A stretch of DNA of 39,548 nucleotides from a virus: positions 1 through 39,548 of the IMG/VR virus record IMGVR_UViG_3300032323_002587. The stretch is one strand, 5' to 3'. The notes under the pieces were generated by a model. The model saw only the letters and a program-made list of their open reading frames with translations, ran no database searches and was not told the origin of the DNA. A program made the position numbers and the translations under genes. Below are positions 1 through 10,400 of this stretch, piece by piece; the stretch's first letter is position 1; each line of letters opens with the position of its first letter.

Positions 1-70
1 GTAAACCAGCAAAGAGCGTAAGCTGAAAATTTGGTTAACGGTGAAACACCGGGGTTATTTTGGAGAGCTA
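1..70 (+). other. Left-edge leader with small hairpin; possible tail of an upstream gene
   Basis: The window opens just before the first complete gene. Two reading frames close early, with stops ending at 21 and at 26, so an upstream gene may end here, but the frame cannot be decided. A short inverted repeat, CGGTG-AAA-CACCG at 39-51, is followed by a weak T stretch (55-61) and could be a terminator or an mRNA-end hairpin. A GGAGAG ribosome binding site at 62-67 serves the gene starting at 71. Confidence 0.3.
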
Positions 71-1123
71 ATGGCTATTGGTCGTATTTCCGGTCAGCTC
101 CTAAAGTCAAATTTACTCCGTAGCGGCGTAGATTTAGCTTTTGAGACTGATCTTCTCTATCTAGATGTTGTTAACTCTCGCATTGGAGTAAAAACAGCAT
201 CTCCTCAATATGACCTAGATGTTAACGGACATACTCGCTCCACTAATCTTACAGTAGACACGCAATTAAACGTCGGTGATTTGCATATTACCGGCAACAC
301 AATTACCAGCGACGCTGCAACTATTAACTTTGTAGCGGCTGCAGGCGAAGCTACAGTTTATCATTCAAGACTACAGGTCGACGACCTGCAATTTGCTGGC
401 GGTACTATTTCTACCACAGTATCTAATGCTAACATTGAACTAAGCCCTAACGGCACAGGTACAGTTAACGTTAATGCTAATACAAACATCACCGGAAATC
501 TAGCAGTCACGGGCAATGTTACAGCCACTGGCAATGTTGTAATTGGCGGTAACATTACTATAGGTGATGCTCTTACTGATGTTATTGATATACGTGCTAG
601 TATTAAAAGCGATCTAATACCTGAAACTGATAATACCTATGATTTAGGTTCGGCTTCCTTTAGATGGCGTTCTATATACACAACTGATTTTTATACTACA
701 GCTATTTCAGTCCCTGCATTAGATGTTGGAAATCTAATGTTCCGTGACAATGAAATTACCACAACAACTGGATTAGATTTATACATCGACGGTAACGGGT
801 CCGGCGGAGTACGACTAGCAAATTTTAAATTTGTCGATAACACAATAACCAACGTAGTTGCCGGAGCAATTACGCAAATAGTTCAATCAGGTACTGGATA
901 TTTTAAAATTGCAGGAACTAACGGATTTGTTCCTCCAGTAGGTAATAATGCTCAACGTCCTACTGGATACGAAGCTTTAGGAATGACACGTTACAATACA
1001 TTTTCAAAAGCTCTCGAAATATGGGATGGATTTGTTTGGGCATCACCAGCAGGATCATCAGGTGCAGTTAGTATTAATCAAGCTGAAGATATTGCAGCAC
1101 AAATTGCACTAACACTAGGATAA
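71..1123 (+). CDS. Trimeric tail-fibre-like virion protein
   Basis: A 350-aa protein. The ATG at 71 is chosen because a GGAGAG site lies just upstream; an in-frame ATG at 41 has none. The N-terminal part carries a SRIGVKT.SP.YDLDVNG stretch typical of trimeric fibre heads. A long low-complexity beta region rich in N, T, G and V follows, then a TYDLGSASFRWRSIYT motif seen in many marine phage fibres. Near residues 304-328 there is a GMTRYNT...LEIWDG..W motif that recurs in all three glycine-rich adhesins downstream. No enzyme motif is visible. It heads a co-directional run of fibre genes with 4-27 bp gaps. Likely role: fibre or baseplate-periphery structural protein, inferred from composition and neighbours. 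Confidence 0.7.
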   Translation: MAIGRISGQLLKSNLLRSGVDLAFETDLLYLDVVNSRIGVKTASPQYDLDVNGHTRSTNLTVDTQLNVGDLHITGNTITSDAATINFVAAAGEATVYHSRLQVDDLQFAGGTISTTVSNANIELSPNGTGTVNVNANTNITGNLAVTGNVTATGNVVIGGNITIGDALTDVIDIRASIKSDLIPETDNTYDLGSASFRWRSIYTTDFYTTAISVPALDVGNLMFRDNEITTTTGLDLYIDGNGSGGVRLANFKFVDNTITNVVAGAITQIVQSGTGYFKIAGTNGFVPPVGNNAQRPTGYEALGMTRYNTFSKALEIWDGFVWASPAGSSGAVSINQAEDIAAQIALTLG

Positions 1124-1127
1124 TAAA

Positions 1128-1460
1128 ATGCCAACAATATTTAAACATGCACTTGTAACACAGATAGGAACGAATCCTACAGATGTAGTAGAAATCGGTG
1201 GTGGTGTTAGAGCTACAGTGATCGGTTGCAATCTTGCCAATGTCACAGATTATGATGTAATAGTTGCAGATGTATTGATAGTGGGTGCAGACACTACAGT
1301 AAGTTATTATGTAAAAGGTCTAGCAATACCTCCAAACACTTCAGTAAAGTTAGTAACTCAAGGAGAAAAACTGATTCTTCCTGAAAATACAGAATTAAGA
1401 ATAGTGTCTGACACTGCAGATAGTATTGATGCTACAGTAAGTTATGTAGAGATATCATAA
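1128..1460 (+). CDS. Small beta-rich virion protein, unknown function
   Basis: A 110-aa protein starting 4 bp after the preceding stop, with AGGA upstream of the ATG. It is predicted almost entirely beta: alternating V/I/T strands with turns such as GGGV and PPNTS, and no signal peptide, membrane segment or catalytic motif. Size and texture resemble the 109-aa protein at 15089, which sits next to the second giant fibre, so both may be small fibre-associated or baseplate-associated beta-sandwich proteins. I do not recognise a named family. The structural role is inferred from position between fibre genes. Confidence 0.6.
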   Translation: MPTIFKHALVTQIGTNPTDVVEIGGGVRATVIGCNLANVTDYDVIVADVLIVGADTTVSYYVKGLAIPPNTSVKLVTQGEKLILPENTELRIVSDTADSIDATVSYVEIS

Positions 1461-1470
1461 GGAAAAGATT

Positions 1471-1836
1471 ATGTCAGCTAATTATTATCTAGGAACTACC
1501 CCAATTGAAAGTCTAGGCGATTCTCCTAGATATTGGTATGCTCTACGTAGAAACCAAGACGGTGAATTATTTTTAGTACGCAGCGATCAAATTATCGATC
1601 GTGACGCCTACGAGTTAAATATTCCAGGTCCGCCTGAAGAAGATTTTGAAGATTTTGAACCAGGTGTAGACTATTTTGACGGATTAGATGAAGATCACGA
1701 ACTAGTAGACGAAAATATGAAATATCCTCAATATAAATGGGATGATAGATCATTATTTTATTATGTAGACAATGAAGGAATGTTTACTGTACGAATTAAT
1801 AAAGGATATGCTTATCCTAACGGAATAAGTTCATAA
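1471..1836 (+). CDS. Hypothetical acidic virion-region protein
   Basis: A 121-aa protein with a GGAAA site upstream. The N-terminal third is rich in Y and W (MSANYYLGTTPIESLGD), the middle is very acidic with runs of E and D (residues ~52-82), and the C-terminal third is aromatic-rich (DDRSLFYYVDNEGMF). It lies between a small beta protein and the first giant fibre, in the same operon and spaced for coupled expression. No family is recognised. A linker, assembly factor or minor virion protein are all possible. Confidence 0.55.
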   Translation: MSANYYLGTTPIESLGDSPRYWYALRRNQDGELFLVRSDQIIDRDAYELNIPGPPEEDFEDFEPGVDYFDGLDEDHELVDENMKYPQYKWDDRSLFYYVDNEGMFTVRINKGYAYPNGISS

Positions 1837-1850
1837 TTAGGGATTTATAA

Positions 1851-4800
1851 ATGGCAGAGTTTAAGATAACACGATTTAGATACACTTGGAAAGACCAATG
1901 GATTACTGGCGATTTATACTATAAAGACGATGTAGTATACTATCAAGGATCTTCTTGGGTATGCATAAGGCAACACACTGCCGGTGACTTTGCCGACGAT
2001 ATTGCTTTTACAGTTCCCGGAGATACTAATCCAAGCCCTGCATGGCGAAAAATGACCGATGGTAGATCATTTGCCGGAGATTGGACAGCTGATATTCGAT
2101 ACGATCCAGGAATGCTAATTAGGGCCGGCGGTAATGTTTACCTTTGTGTTACTGCGCATACATCAGCAGCTAATTTTAACAGCGACACAATCTATTGGGA
2201 ATTATTTGCTGTAGGCAAAAACTTTAGAAATACTTGGTCGGTTGAAACAAGATATCGTGTAGGAGATGTTGTAAGATACAACGGCTATACCTATCAATGT
2301 GTACTAGAGCACGTATCAAGCACAGCAGAAGAAGGAATAGTTGTTGGAGTGAATGACGGGGACGATGAGCCGCTCGACAATGACAGTACTGCAGAAACAT
2401 GGTCTACAGTAGTTGAAAATTACTCGTATGTAGGCGAATATCAACCATCTACAAAATATAGAAAAAATGATCTAGTAAAATACGGCGGTTCGATTTTAAA
2501 ATGTATATTTGAACATACATCGTCAATGATAGGCACAATAGTTGACGCTAATTTTTCTACATATTTGCCAGGATTTGAATTTGATAACGAGTGGAATAGC
2601 TCAACTTACTATGCTATTGGCGATGTAGTAAGATATGGTGGTGTGGTTTATGTTTCTGCTACAAATAATACAAATAGTCAACCTGGAAATAATAACTTAT
2701 TTGAACAAAGTAATCCAGACTGGACCGTGATTACTAAAGGCACTAACTTCCGTGGAGAATATGATCCAGGTGGTAACACACAGTATCAGGAAGGCGATAT
2801 TGTAAGACGCGGTGGTGCACTGTGGGTCAGTTTAACTAATCAATTTACTGATGATAGTAGTTTAAGACCACTAGACACATCTAATTGGCAGTTACAAATT
2901 GCTGCTCAAAACTTCCGAGGATCGTGGAGAACAGATCAAGACTATAATCTATATGATGTAGTTTATTTTAGAGGAACAGTATACTATGCAAGTACACCTC
3001 ATAACAGTTCTTTTGAAAATTTTCCAGGAGACAATGGTAACGGTATAGACTATTGGATCACAGTATTAGTTGGAGATCAAAATGCTGCTCTAACAGTGTT
3101 AGGCGATTTATTAACCTATAATCTAAAACGCAATGTTTTAGAAGACGGCAGCACACAGTTCACTCTGGGAGACGGCAGCACGTTTGGTACAACTACTATT
3201 CCTGTCGGCGAAACAGATCAATTATTAGTAGTAGAAGACAATGAAGGCAGCGTTGGTTATAAAACTTGGGGCAATGTAGCTAGAGTATATTACGTTGCAC
3301 TTGACGGAGTTGATGACAACACCGATCCAAATAGAGGCATAAACTATTTTAAACCTTTCCGTACTGTTCGCTATGCATTAGAGACTGCGGACGACGGATT
3401 TCAAGGTACAACTACCATAAATGTGCGTACCGGCGAATACTATGAAATACTACCCTTGATTGTACCAGCAAGAACTGCAGTAGTAGGAGAAGAATTACGA
3501 TCTACCACTATCAGAGCCAGCGAACCTATTGCGGCATTGGCCAACGATGCAGAATATACCTTAGAAACATTGACTAGAATTGGCACACTGCTTCCGAGTA
3601 TTATTCAGGGAATTACAGTTTCGGTATCTGCAGGAAATGATGTACCTCAAGTTACAATATCACCGTCGACAAGTACAGCATCATCTGTGCTGAATAGTAT
3701 TTGGGCTAATATAATTGATACTATCGACTATAAAGTTAATAATATCGGAAGCATGCCCGCAGTTACTGGTTCTAATACACTGACTACCGATTTAGAAAGA
3801 TTATCGGCAGTTGCTATCTTAGAAGCCAATAGAGAATTTATAAAAGCAGAAGCTATTGCATTTATGGCTGCGGAAAATCCCTCGTATGTATTTGATACTG
3901 AAAAATGTCGTAGAGATTTAGATAGATTTATAGATGCTGTAAAGTACGATGTTCGATATCCGGGTAATTATAAATCAGTGTTAGCTGGTAGATATTATGC
4001 TAATGCGGTTATAGGTAGTCAATTAGAAGACATGTTTTATGTAAGAGATACCTGCGGTGTTAGAAACCTAACTTTAAAAGGACTAGAAGGAACACTTCCT
4101 GCTCTTCAAGAAGGAGAAACATATAGAATCCCAACCGGCGGAGCTTTTGTTTCACTAGATCCAGGTTGGGGTCCAGATGACGAACGTACCTGGATTATAA
4201 ACAGAAGTTGTTATGTACAAAATGTCACAACATTTGGCGTTGGTGCAGTAGGACAAAAAGTAGACGGATTGCTACATAATGGTGGTAATCGATCTATAGT
4301 CAGCAACGATTTTACACAGGTAATATCAGATGGTATTGGTGCTTGGATGTTAAACGGCGGACGGGGCGAACTAGTATCTGTGTTTAGTTATTATGCACAC
4401 ATCGGCATGTTTGCCTTAGACGGTGGTATTATTCGTGCAACTAACGGCAACAGTTCATACGGTGATTTTGGCACAGTGGCCGACGGCATCGATCCTGAAG
4501 AGACTGTGAGATTTGGTAAAATTAATACTAGAACAGAACAAGCTATTATAGCTTCAGCATTTGCTGGCGAAATTCTAGATTTTATTCTAGCATTTGAATT
4601 TAGAAACTGCGGTCAAAATTACACCACAGCATCATATACAATTACTAGTTCAGGCGCCGGCGCTCAAGCAATACAAGAAGAATTCCGTGACAATGCTATG
4701 TTTGAGTGTCAGATTTTAACACCAGGCAGCGGATTCGCTCAGTATGGTAATCAGGCGCAGTTTGGCGGAGAATTATCTATCACATTAGCTACAGCTGAAA

Positions 4801-7388
4801 CAGTAACTGAAGCCGATATACTTGGTATGCGAATAATTCTTATATCGGGCGAAGGAACAGGTCAATACGGTTATGTACATGCGTATAATGCAGCAACAAA
4901 ATTATTAACAGTATATAGAGAGAGTGACGGTCTACCAGGCTGGGATCATATTGAACCAGGAACACCGCCAAATCCATTATTAACTGCTGGTACACGATAT
5001 CGTATAGAACCAAGAATTGAATTTAGTCCGCCTCCATATTCTGCTGAAGAAATAACCCTAACATCAGCAAACACATGGGCGTCAGCAGTCTACGGAGAAA
5101 CCAGCGAAACATTTACAGCAGTAACTGGAGAATTAGGCACAGGCACAACTGTTGAAGTAACTCCGGCGGCTGCAGAATTTACTGTAACAAAAATTGGAAG
5201 AACATATTCTGTAACATTATCAAATGGCGGTGCAGGTTATGCAATAGGCGATGAAATTGTAATTGCTGGCAACACTGTAGGCGGGATTACTGGAGAACAT
5301 GATATTCTTATTAGTGTGCTATCAATATCAGACGACAGCACAAACAGTATTTTAACTTTTGAAATTACCGATAATACAGCGATTGCTACCAGCGGCAAGT
5401 TTATTTTAGCCCCAGCTAGTGGTCACTTTGGTAGATATTCGTTAGACGGAGAAACATGGGTTAGTTTTGATTTTCCTGCAGACGGAAATTGGAAATGTTT
5501 AGCTGCAGGTAATAATAGATTTGTAGCCATTGCGAACGATTCTAGTGATGCTGCAGTGAGTACTAATGGAGTAGACTGGACGTCTGCAACAATGCCTAGT
5601 TCAAGAAATTGGAATGGGGTTGCCTATGGTAAACCTTCCACAGTGTCTACAGGTATATTTGTAGCAGTAGCAGGTAATTTAAATTCTGCAGCACGTTCTG
5701 CAAATGGAACATCGTGGGCTGCGTCGACACTGCCTACCTTCGGAGATTCTACTTTAAATGAATGGGTAGATATCACATTTGGACTAGATAAATTTGTAGC
5801 CATAGCTAATTCAGGAAACATTGCAGCAGAAGGTATTTGGAACGGTACTACCTTAACCTGGACTGGTCATATTATGGATGTGGTTGCAGATTCATCAGCG
5901 AAAGATTGGGTTTCTGTAGCTTATGGTAATAAGAGATTTGTCGCTATAAGCAGCACCGGCGATGTAGCTTATAGCTTTAACGGAGCAGACTGGTTACCGG
6001 CTACTTTACCTACACAAGATGGATCAACCGCACATAACTGGAAGCAGATTAGATACGGTCAAGGAGTATTCTTTGCAATAGGCGATACTGGCTCTCGAAC
6101 CGTAGGAGCAGAGGCAACAACAGGTCCGACAACTTTTGCAGCTACATCGTATGATGGCATTGTATGGACTAGTAGAAACTTAGCGTCTTCACAAAATTGG
6201 GGAGTAGTAGCATTCGGCAATCCAGATATTACTCTAGGAGATAGCACATTAACTAATAGTAAACCAACTTGGGTCGCGGCTCCTACAAATTCTAGCACAA
6301 CACTTAATCGAATTTATACCGGTGCTAGAGCACTAGGACGAGTAGTAGTTGGTGGTGTCGGCGTGGATTATATAAAAATCTGGGAACCAGGTAGCGGTTA
6401 TATAGCAGATCCTATAATGACACTAACAAATCCAGGTAAAACATTAGATCCTACTTATAAATCAAGATTAGAAGACGGTGTTCTAGCTCAACCAACATTG
6501 ATTACTAAAGGTACTGCATATAAAACCAGCACTACATCAGTAACTGTGTTGGGAGATGGCTTTGCAGATATAATTCCTGTAGGTAGATTTGTCACCGTAG
6601 ACGATCTAGACTTTGTTCCAGGGCCCGGCGCACAATTTTATATTGGAGGAAAGCCAGGATATTTTGTTGCGGTAATCGTAGGCATCAACGAGATAGAATT
6701 ACCCAACGGAAAAATTCGATCAACATTCCAACTTAGCCCTAGACCCGATTTAAGTGATTACCTAGAGCACGGAATGGAAGTTCTTATTAGAGAACGATAT
6801 AGTCAAGTTCGCGTTACAGGACACGATTTCTTGGATATCGGCTCAGGAAACTTTGAACAAACTAACTATCCTGAACTTTATGTAAACTATGATTTTACAA
6901 CACAACCATTCCAAGAAGTACAAAATCTAAACGGCGGTAGAGTATTCTATACATCAACTGACCAAGACGGTAACTTCCGAGCTGGCGAACAGTTTGCAGT
7001 AGAACAAGCTACGGGTGTTATTACTATTAGTGCAGATTTCTTTGATTTAGCAGGATTGACAGAATTAAGATTGGCTGGTATTAACGTAGGATCTACAGCA
7101 GTTATTAGAGAATTTTCTAAAGATGGATTATTTTTACAGAATTCAAATAATGTGATTCCAACCCAACGTGCTATTAGATCTTATCTAAGTTCTAGATTAA
7201 ACGTAGGCGGAGAAGATCTATTAACTCCTAGTATTATTGCAGGTACAGTAAAAGTTGGTCCAAACTTAGTTGAGAATACAGCAGAATTAACCATAGATGT
7301 TCCAGTAGTAGCAGATTTTTCAGGTAACGGTGTAGGAGTCAGCGGAAGTTTACTAGCGCAGACTATGTTCACTAGAAGTTTTAGATAA
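1851..7388 (+). CDS. Giant modular tail fibre protein 1 (1845 aa)
   Basis: Residues ~10-400 hold about seven repeats of the form W....Y..GD.V.Y.G..Y.C...H, like the small chitin/carbohydrate-binding modules (CBM5/12 type) found in fibres. Next comes one helical unit (residues ~660-725) with the motif KCRRD. A beta-helix-like region follows around residues 780-880 (QNVTTFGVGAVGQKVDG). Residues ~1180-1480 form BNR/sortilin-like repeats (FVAIA.....STNG.DW). The conserved C-terminal region has TGHDFLDIGSGNF, TSTDQDGNFRAGEQF and VIPTQRAIRSYL. AGGGA precedes the ATG. It is a clear paralogue of the next gene. Likely role: a long fibre that binds surface polysaccharide; the binding modules support this, but the ligand is unknown. 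Confidence 0.75.
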   Translation: MAEFKITRFRYTWKDQWITGDLYYKDDVVYYQGSSWVCIRQHTAGDFADDIAFTVPGDTNPSPAWRKMTDGRSFAGDWTADIRYDPGMLIRAGGNVYLCVTAHTSAANFNSDTIYWELFAVGKNFRNTWSVETRYRVGDVVRYNGYTYQCVLEHVSSTAEEGIVVGVNDGDDEPLDNDSTAETWSTVVENYSYVGEYQPSTKYRKNDLVKYGGSILKCIFEHTSSMIGTIVDANFSTYLPGFEFDNEWNSSTYYAIGDVVRYGGVVYVSATNNTNSQPGNNNLFEQSNPDWTVITKGTNFRGEYDPGGNTQYQEGDIVRRGGALWVSLTNQFTDDSSLRPLDTSNWQLQIAAQNFRGSWRTDQDYNLYDVVYFRGTVYYASTPHNSSFENFPGDNGNGIDYWITVLVGDQNAALTVLGDLLTYNLKRNVLEDGSTQFTLGDGSTFGTTTIPVGETDQLLVVEDNEGSVGYKTWGNVARVYYVALDGVDDNTDPNRGINYFKPFRTVRYALETADDGFQGTTTINVRTGEYYEILPLIVPARTAVVGEELRSTTIRASEPIAALANDAEYTLETLTRIGTLLPSIIQGITVSVSAGNDVPQVTISPSTSTASSVLNSIWANIIDTIDYKVNNIGSMPAVTGSNTLTTDLERLSAVAILEANREFIKAEAIAFMAAENPSYVFDTEKCRRDLDRFIDAVKYDVRYPGNYKSVLAGRYYANAVIGSQLEDMFYVRDTCGVRNLTLKGLEGTLPALQEGETYRIPTGGAFVSLDPGWGPDDERTWIINRSCYVQNVTTFGVGAVGQKVDGLLHNGGNRSIVSNDFTQVISDGIGAWMLNGGRGELVSVFSYYAHIGMFALDGGIIRATNGNSSYGDFGTVADGIDPEETVRFGKINTRTEQAIIASAFAGEILDFILAFEFRNCGQNYTTASYTITSSGAGAQAIQEEFRDNAMFECQILTPGSGFAQYGNQAQFGGELSITLATAETVTEADILGMRIILISGEGTGQYGYVHAYNAATKLLTVYRESDGLPGWDHIEPGTPPNPLLTAGTRYRIEPRIEFSPPPYSAEEITLTSANTWASAVYGETSETFTAVTGELGTGTTVEVTPAAAEFTVTKIGRTYSVTLSNGGAGYAIGDEIVIAGNTVGGITGEHDILISVLSISDDSTNSILTFEITDNTAIATSGKFILAPASGHFGRYSLDGETWVSFDFPADGNWKCLAAGNNRFVAIANDSSDAAVSTNGVDWTSATMPSSRNWNGVAYGKPSTVSTGIFVAVAGNLNSAARSANGTSWAASTLPTFGDSTLNEWVDITFGLDKFVAIANSGNIAAEGIWNGTTLTWTGHIMDVVADSSAKDWVSVAYGNKRFVAISSTGDVAYSFNGADWLPATLPTQDGSTAHNWKQIRYGQGVFFAIGDTGSRTVGAEATTGPTTFAATSYDGIVWTSRNLASSQNWGVVAFGNPDITLGDSTLTNSKPTWVAAPTNSSTTLNRIYTGARALGRVVVGGVGVDYIKIWEPGSGYIADPIMTLTNPGKTLDPTYKSRLEDGVLAQPTLITKGTAYKTSTTSVTVLGDGFADIIPVGRFVTVDDLDFVPGPGAQFYIGGKPGYFVAVIVGINEIELPNGKIRSTFQLSPRPDLSDYLEHGMEVLIRERYSQVRVTGHDFLDIGSGNFEQTNYPELYVNYDFTTQPFQEVQNLNGGRVFYTSTDQDGNFRAGEQFAVEQATGVITISADFFDLAGLTELRLAGINVGSTAVIREFSKDGLFLQNSNNVIPTQRAIRSYLSSRLNVGGEDLLTPSIIAGTVKVGPNLVENTAELTIDVPVVADFSGNGVGVSGSLLAQTMFTRSFR

Positions 7389-7389
7389 G

Positions 7390-7396
7390 ATAAATA
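7390..7396 (+). promoter_or_regulatory. T4-type late promoter element
   Basis: ATAAATA lies 19 bp upstream of the second giant fibre. With T4 late spacing the transcript would begin near 7402, giving a 14-nt leader that contains the GGAG ribosome binding site. This would give the 2552-aa gene its own transcript besides read-through. Confidence 0.55.
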
Positions 7397-7415
7397 TTGA
7401 TAATCGGAGTAAGCA

Positions 7416-10400
7416 ATGGCAGAATTTAAATTAGGTAGAATTAGATTTGTATGGAAGGCAGCTTGGGTAACCGGCACCACATACTACAAAGACGATGTGA
7501 TCAGATTTGGCGGCAAGGTATATGTCTGCCAGATAGGGCACACTGCATCTCTTGACTTTAATACAGATCTAGACATAAATCCTACTAAATGGAATTTAAT
7601 GAGCGACGGCCAGCGTTGGAGAGACGAGTGGACCGTTGGAACTACCTACGAAGAAGGCGACTTAGTAAAATACGGCGGAACTATCTATATCTGTATAGAC
7701 GGACATACAAGTGCTGCTACGGCCGCCCTAGGACTAGAAGCCAATTCTGGAGATTGGAATCAGTTTGTTGAAGGCACAGACTGGAAAGGTGTATGGGCTA
7801 CATCAACAAGATATAAACTCAACGATATAGTTAGATACGGCGGTATTAACTATATTTGTATTACCGGACACACTTCAGCCGCTACAGCCGCATTGGGGTT
7901 AGAAGACGGCTCTGTAAATTGGCAGGTATTCACTCAAGGCCAAGAATATCTAGGAACTTGGGTAACTGCCACACGTTATAAATTAAACGATATTGTAAAA
8001 TATGGTGCAGGTCTATGGATTTGTACAGCACAGCACACAGCCGCTGCAGCATTTGCAACAGATTCTGCAAATTGGGCACAGTATGTAGAAGGATTTGAAT
8101 ACGAAAGTACATGGAATTCAGCAACAGCATATCAGCCAGGTGATGTAGTTAGATATGGCGGTAATAATTATGTGTCAAAAACACAGCATACTAATTCAAA
8201 TCCGTTAACAGGTACTAGTGATTGGGATCTGTTTTCAGAAGGTTTAAGTTATCAATCAGATTGGTCTAATACAACTTCTTATAAAATAGGTGAAGTTGTT
8301 AAATTAAACGGCTATAACTATCTAGCTATTGCCGATAGCTCAAGTCTAGTATTAACAGTTACCGCAGTTACTGCGTCTAATGATCGATTCACTGTTTCTA
8401 GTACTACAGGCATTACAGCAGGGATGACTGTGAGATTTACAGGATCCACAATTGGTGATGTTTTTGTTGGTGCTAGATATTATGTAAAAACTGTAGGAGT
8501 AGGCTTTATTACTATCAGCACTACTTCTAGTGGTACAACTTATAATATAACTGCCGACGACAGTGGAGGAATGACTGCCACAGTTTCCGCAGAACCGCCA
8601 AACACATCTTACTGGGCAGCAATTAGTCACGGTATTTATTGGAGAGGTGATTGGTCCGATGATACAGAATATAATATTGGAGATACAGTCAAATACGGCT
8701 CAAACTCTTATATTTGCGTATTAGCTCATAGATCTGAAGGTGACGACGGGTCAACTGTGGGCCAAACAGGTGGTGGTCAGGTTAACAGCCGACCAGATTT
8801 AGATGCTACCGGCACATATTGGAATGCACTAACTGTAGGTAGCGAACTTTCTGTCTTAACAACAACCGGCGATATGGTCTATTATGGTGGTGCAGGTCCG
8901 ACAAGACTGCCTGTAGGCACAGAAGGCCAGGTATTACGTGTTAGTTCAGCGGGTATCCCTGAATGGGTAACCTGGGGTGAGATCGAAAATGTTTACTATG
9001 TTTCCCCAGCAGGTGAAGATCGCCCATATCCAGATTGCGGAAATACTCTAGATAAGCCTTGGCAGACTATTCGATATGCTTGCGAACAGGTAGAAAAAGG
9101 TCCAAGAAATCCTAATGCACAATATTTACTAGAACTAAATCGTGCATTTATACAGAAAGAAATTACAGCTTGGATCCGCTATCAGATTACCAACAATATA
9201 GCACCATTTACATCTAGCTTTGATTATGATGAATATAAGTGTGAGCGCGACGTTGGATTTATCATTGATCGATTGATCTGGGATATCGGTCATGGTGGAA
9301 ATTTAAAAATAAGATCAGCAGCATTTAGTTTCTTAGGAGCATTCGGTGAAGAAGGCGAGTTTTCAGCATTAGAGGAAAACTCAACTTATGTAACTTTGGC
9401 TGCAGAAGCAGATGAAGGTATTGCTGCTTACGAACAACTAAAACTGTTAGTGGCAGATGTATTGGCTAACGAAGCACCAACTACTGTGTACCAAACATTG
9501 GCCTTAGACTCTACAGCTATAGTTACACAGTATATTAACACTGATTATGTAGCTGAAACTGGTATAACTGCAACTACAGACGAACTACTAGATATTGTTA
9601 TTACCGCGTTGACAGACCAAACTACAGCCAATCTACCAGCAAGACGTGTGCCTAATAACACAATTAATATTAAGACAGGGCAGTACAGAGAAACATTACC
9701 TATTATAGTGCCAGCAGAAACAGCATTAGTAGGTGATGAAAAGCGTTCAGTAAATGCTGGCCCAGCCGGTAGTTTAATTAATAGAGACGATGCCAAATAT
9801 AGTATCGGAGCATTAGGTAGACTAGAAACTGTAGTCGGACAAATCATTCTAGGTTCGAATGTAACCGAAAGCACAGGAAATACAGAGACACAAAGTGCAA
9901 TCGTACCATTTGCTAGCTCAGTAGAAGAAACTAATATTAAACGTCTGGTAAGAACTATTCAACACCAAATTGATTTCAAAATCGGTACAACGATACTAGA
10001 GACTATAACTAATCCAACAGGATATAATTCTTCATTCTTGTCAGGTTATGGAGATGCACGTACTTTATTGAGAGAGAATAAAGAATTCTTAAAAGATGAA
10101 ATCACAGCGTTTATCGCAGTAAACTATCCTTCAGTAAAATATTCTAAAACTAAATGTCGTAGAGATGTTGGATTTATCGTAGATGCAGTATGCTATGATC
10201 TAACCTATGGCGGCAGTTATCAAACATTAACTGCAGGCCTAGCTTATTTCGATGGAAATAACAGTACAGATTTAGAAATCGACAGCACGGAAGTAGCGGC
10301 TACTGCTGCATCATATAGTAGATTGAAGACTGCGATACAGCAGATTATTGCCAATACCACAGTGACCAGATCTACAGGTAACACAGCCGTTCAATGGACC

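Noticed and set aside
1842-1852. TATAAAT just before the first giant fibre as a late promoter
   Set aside because: It ends in G and overlaps the start codon region; spacing would put the transcript start inside the gene, while a normal AGGGA site is present.
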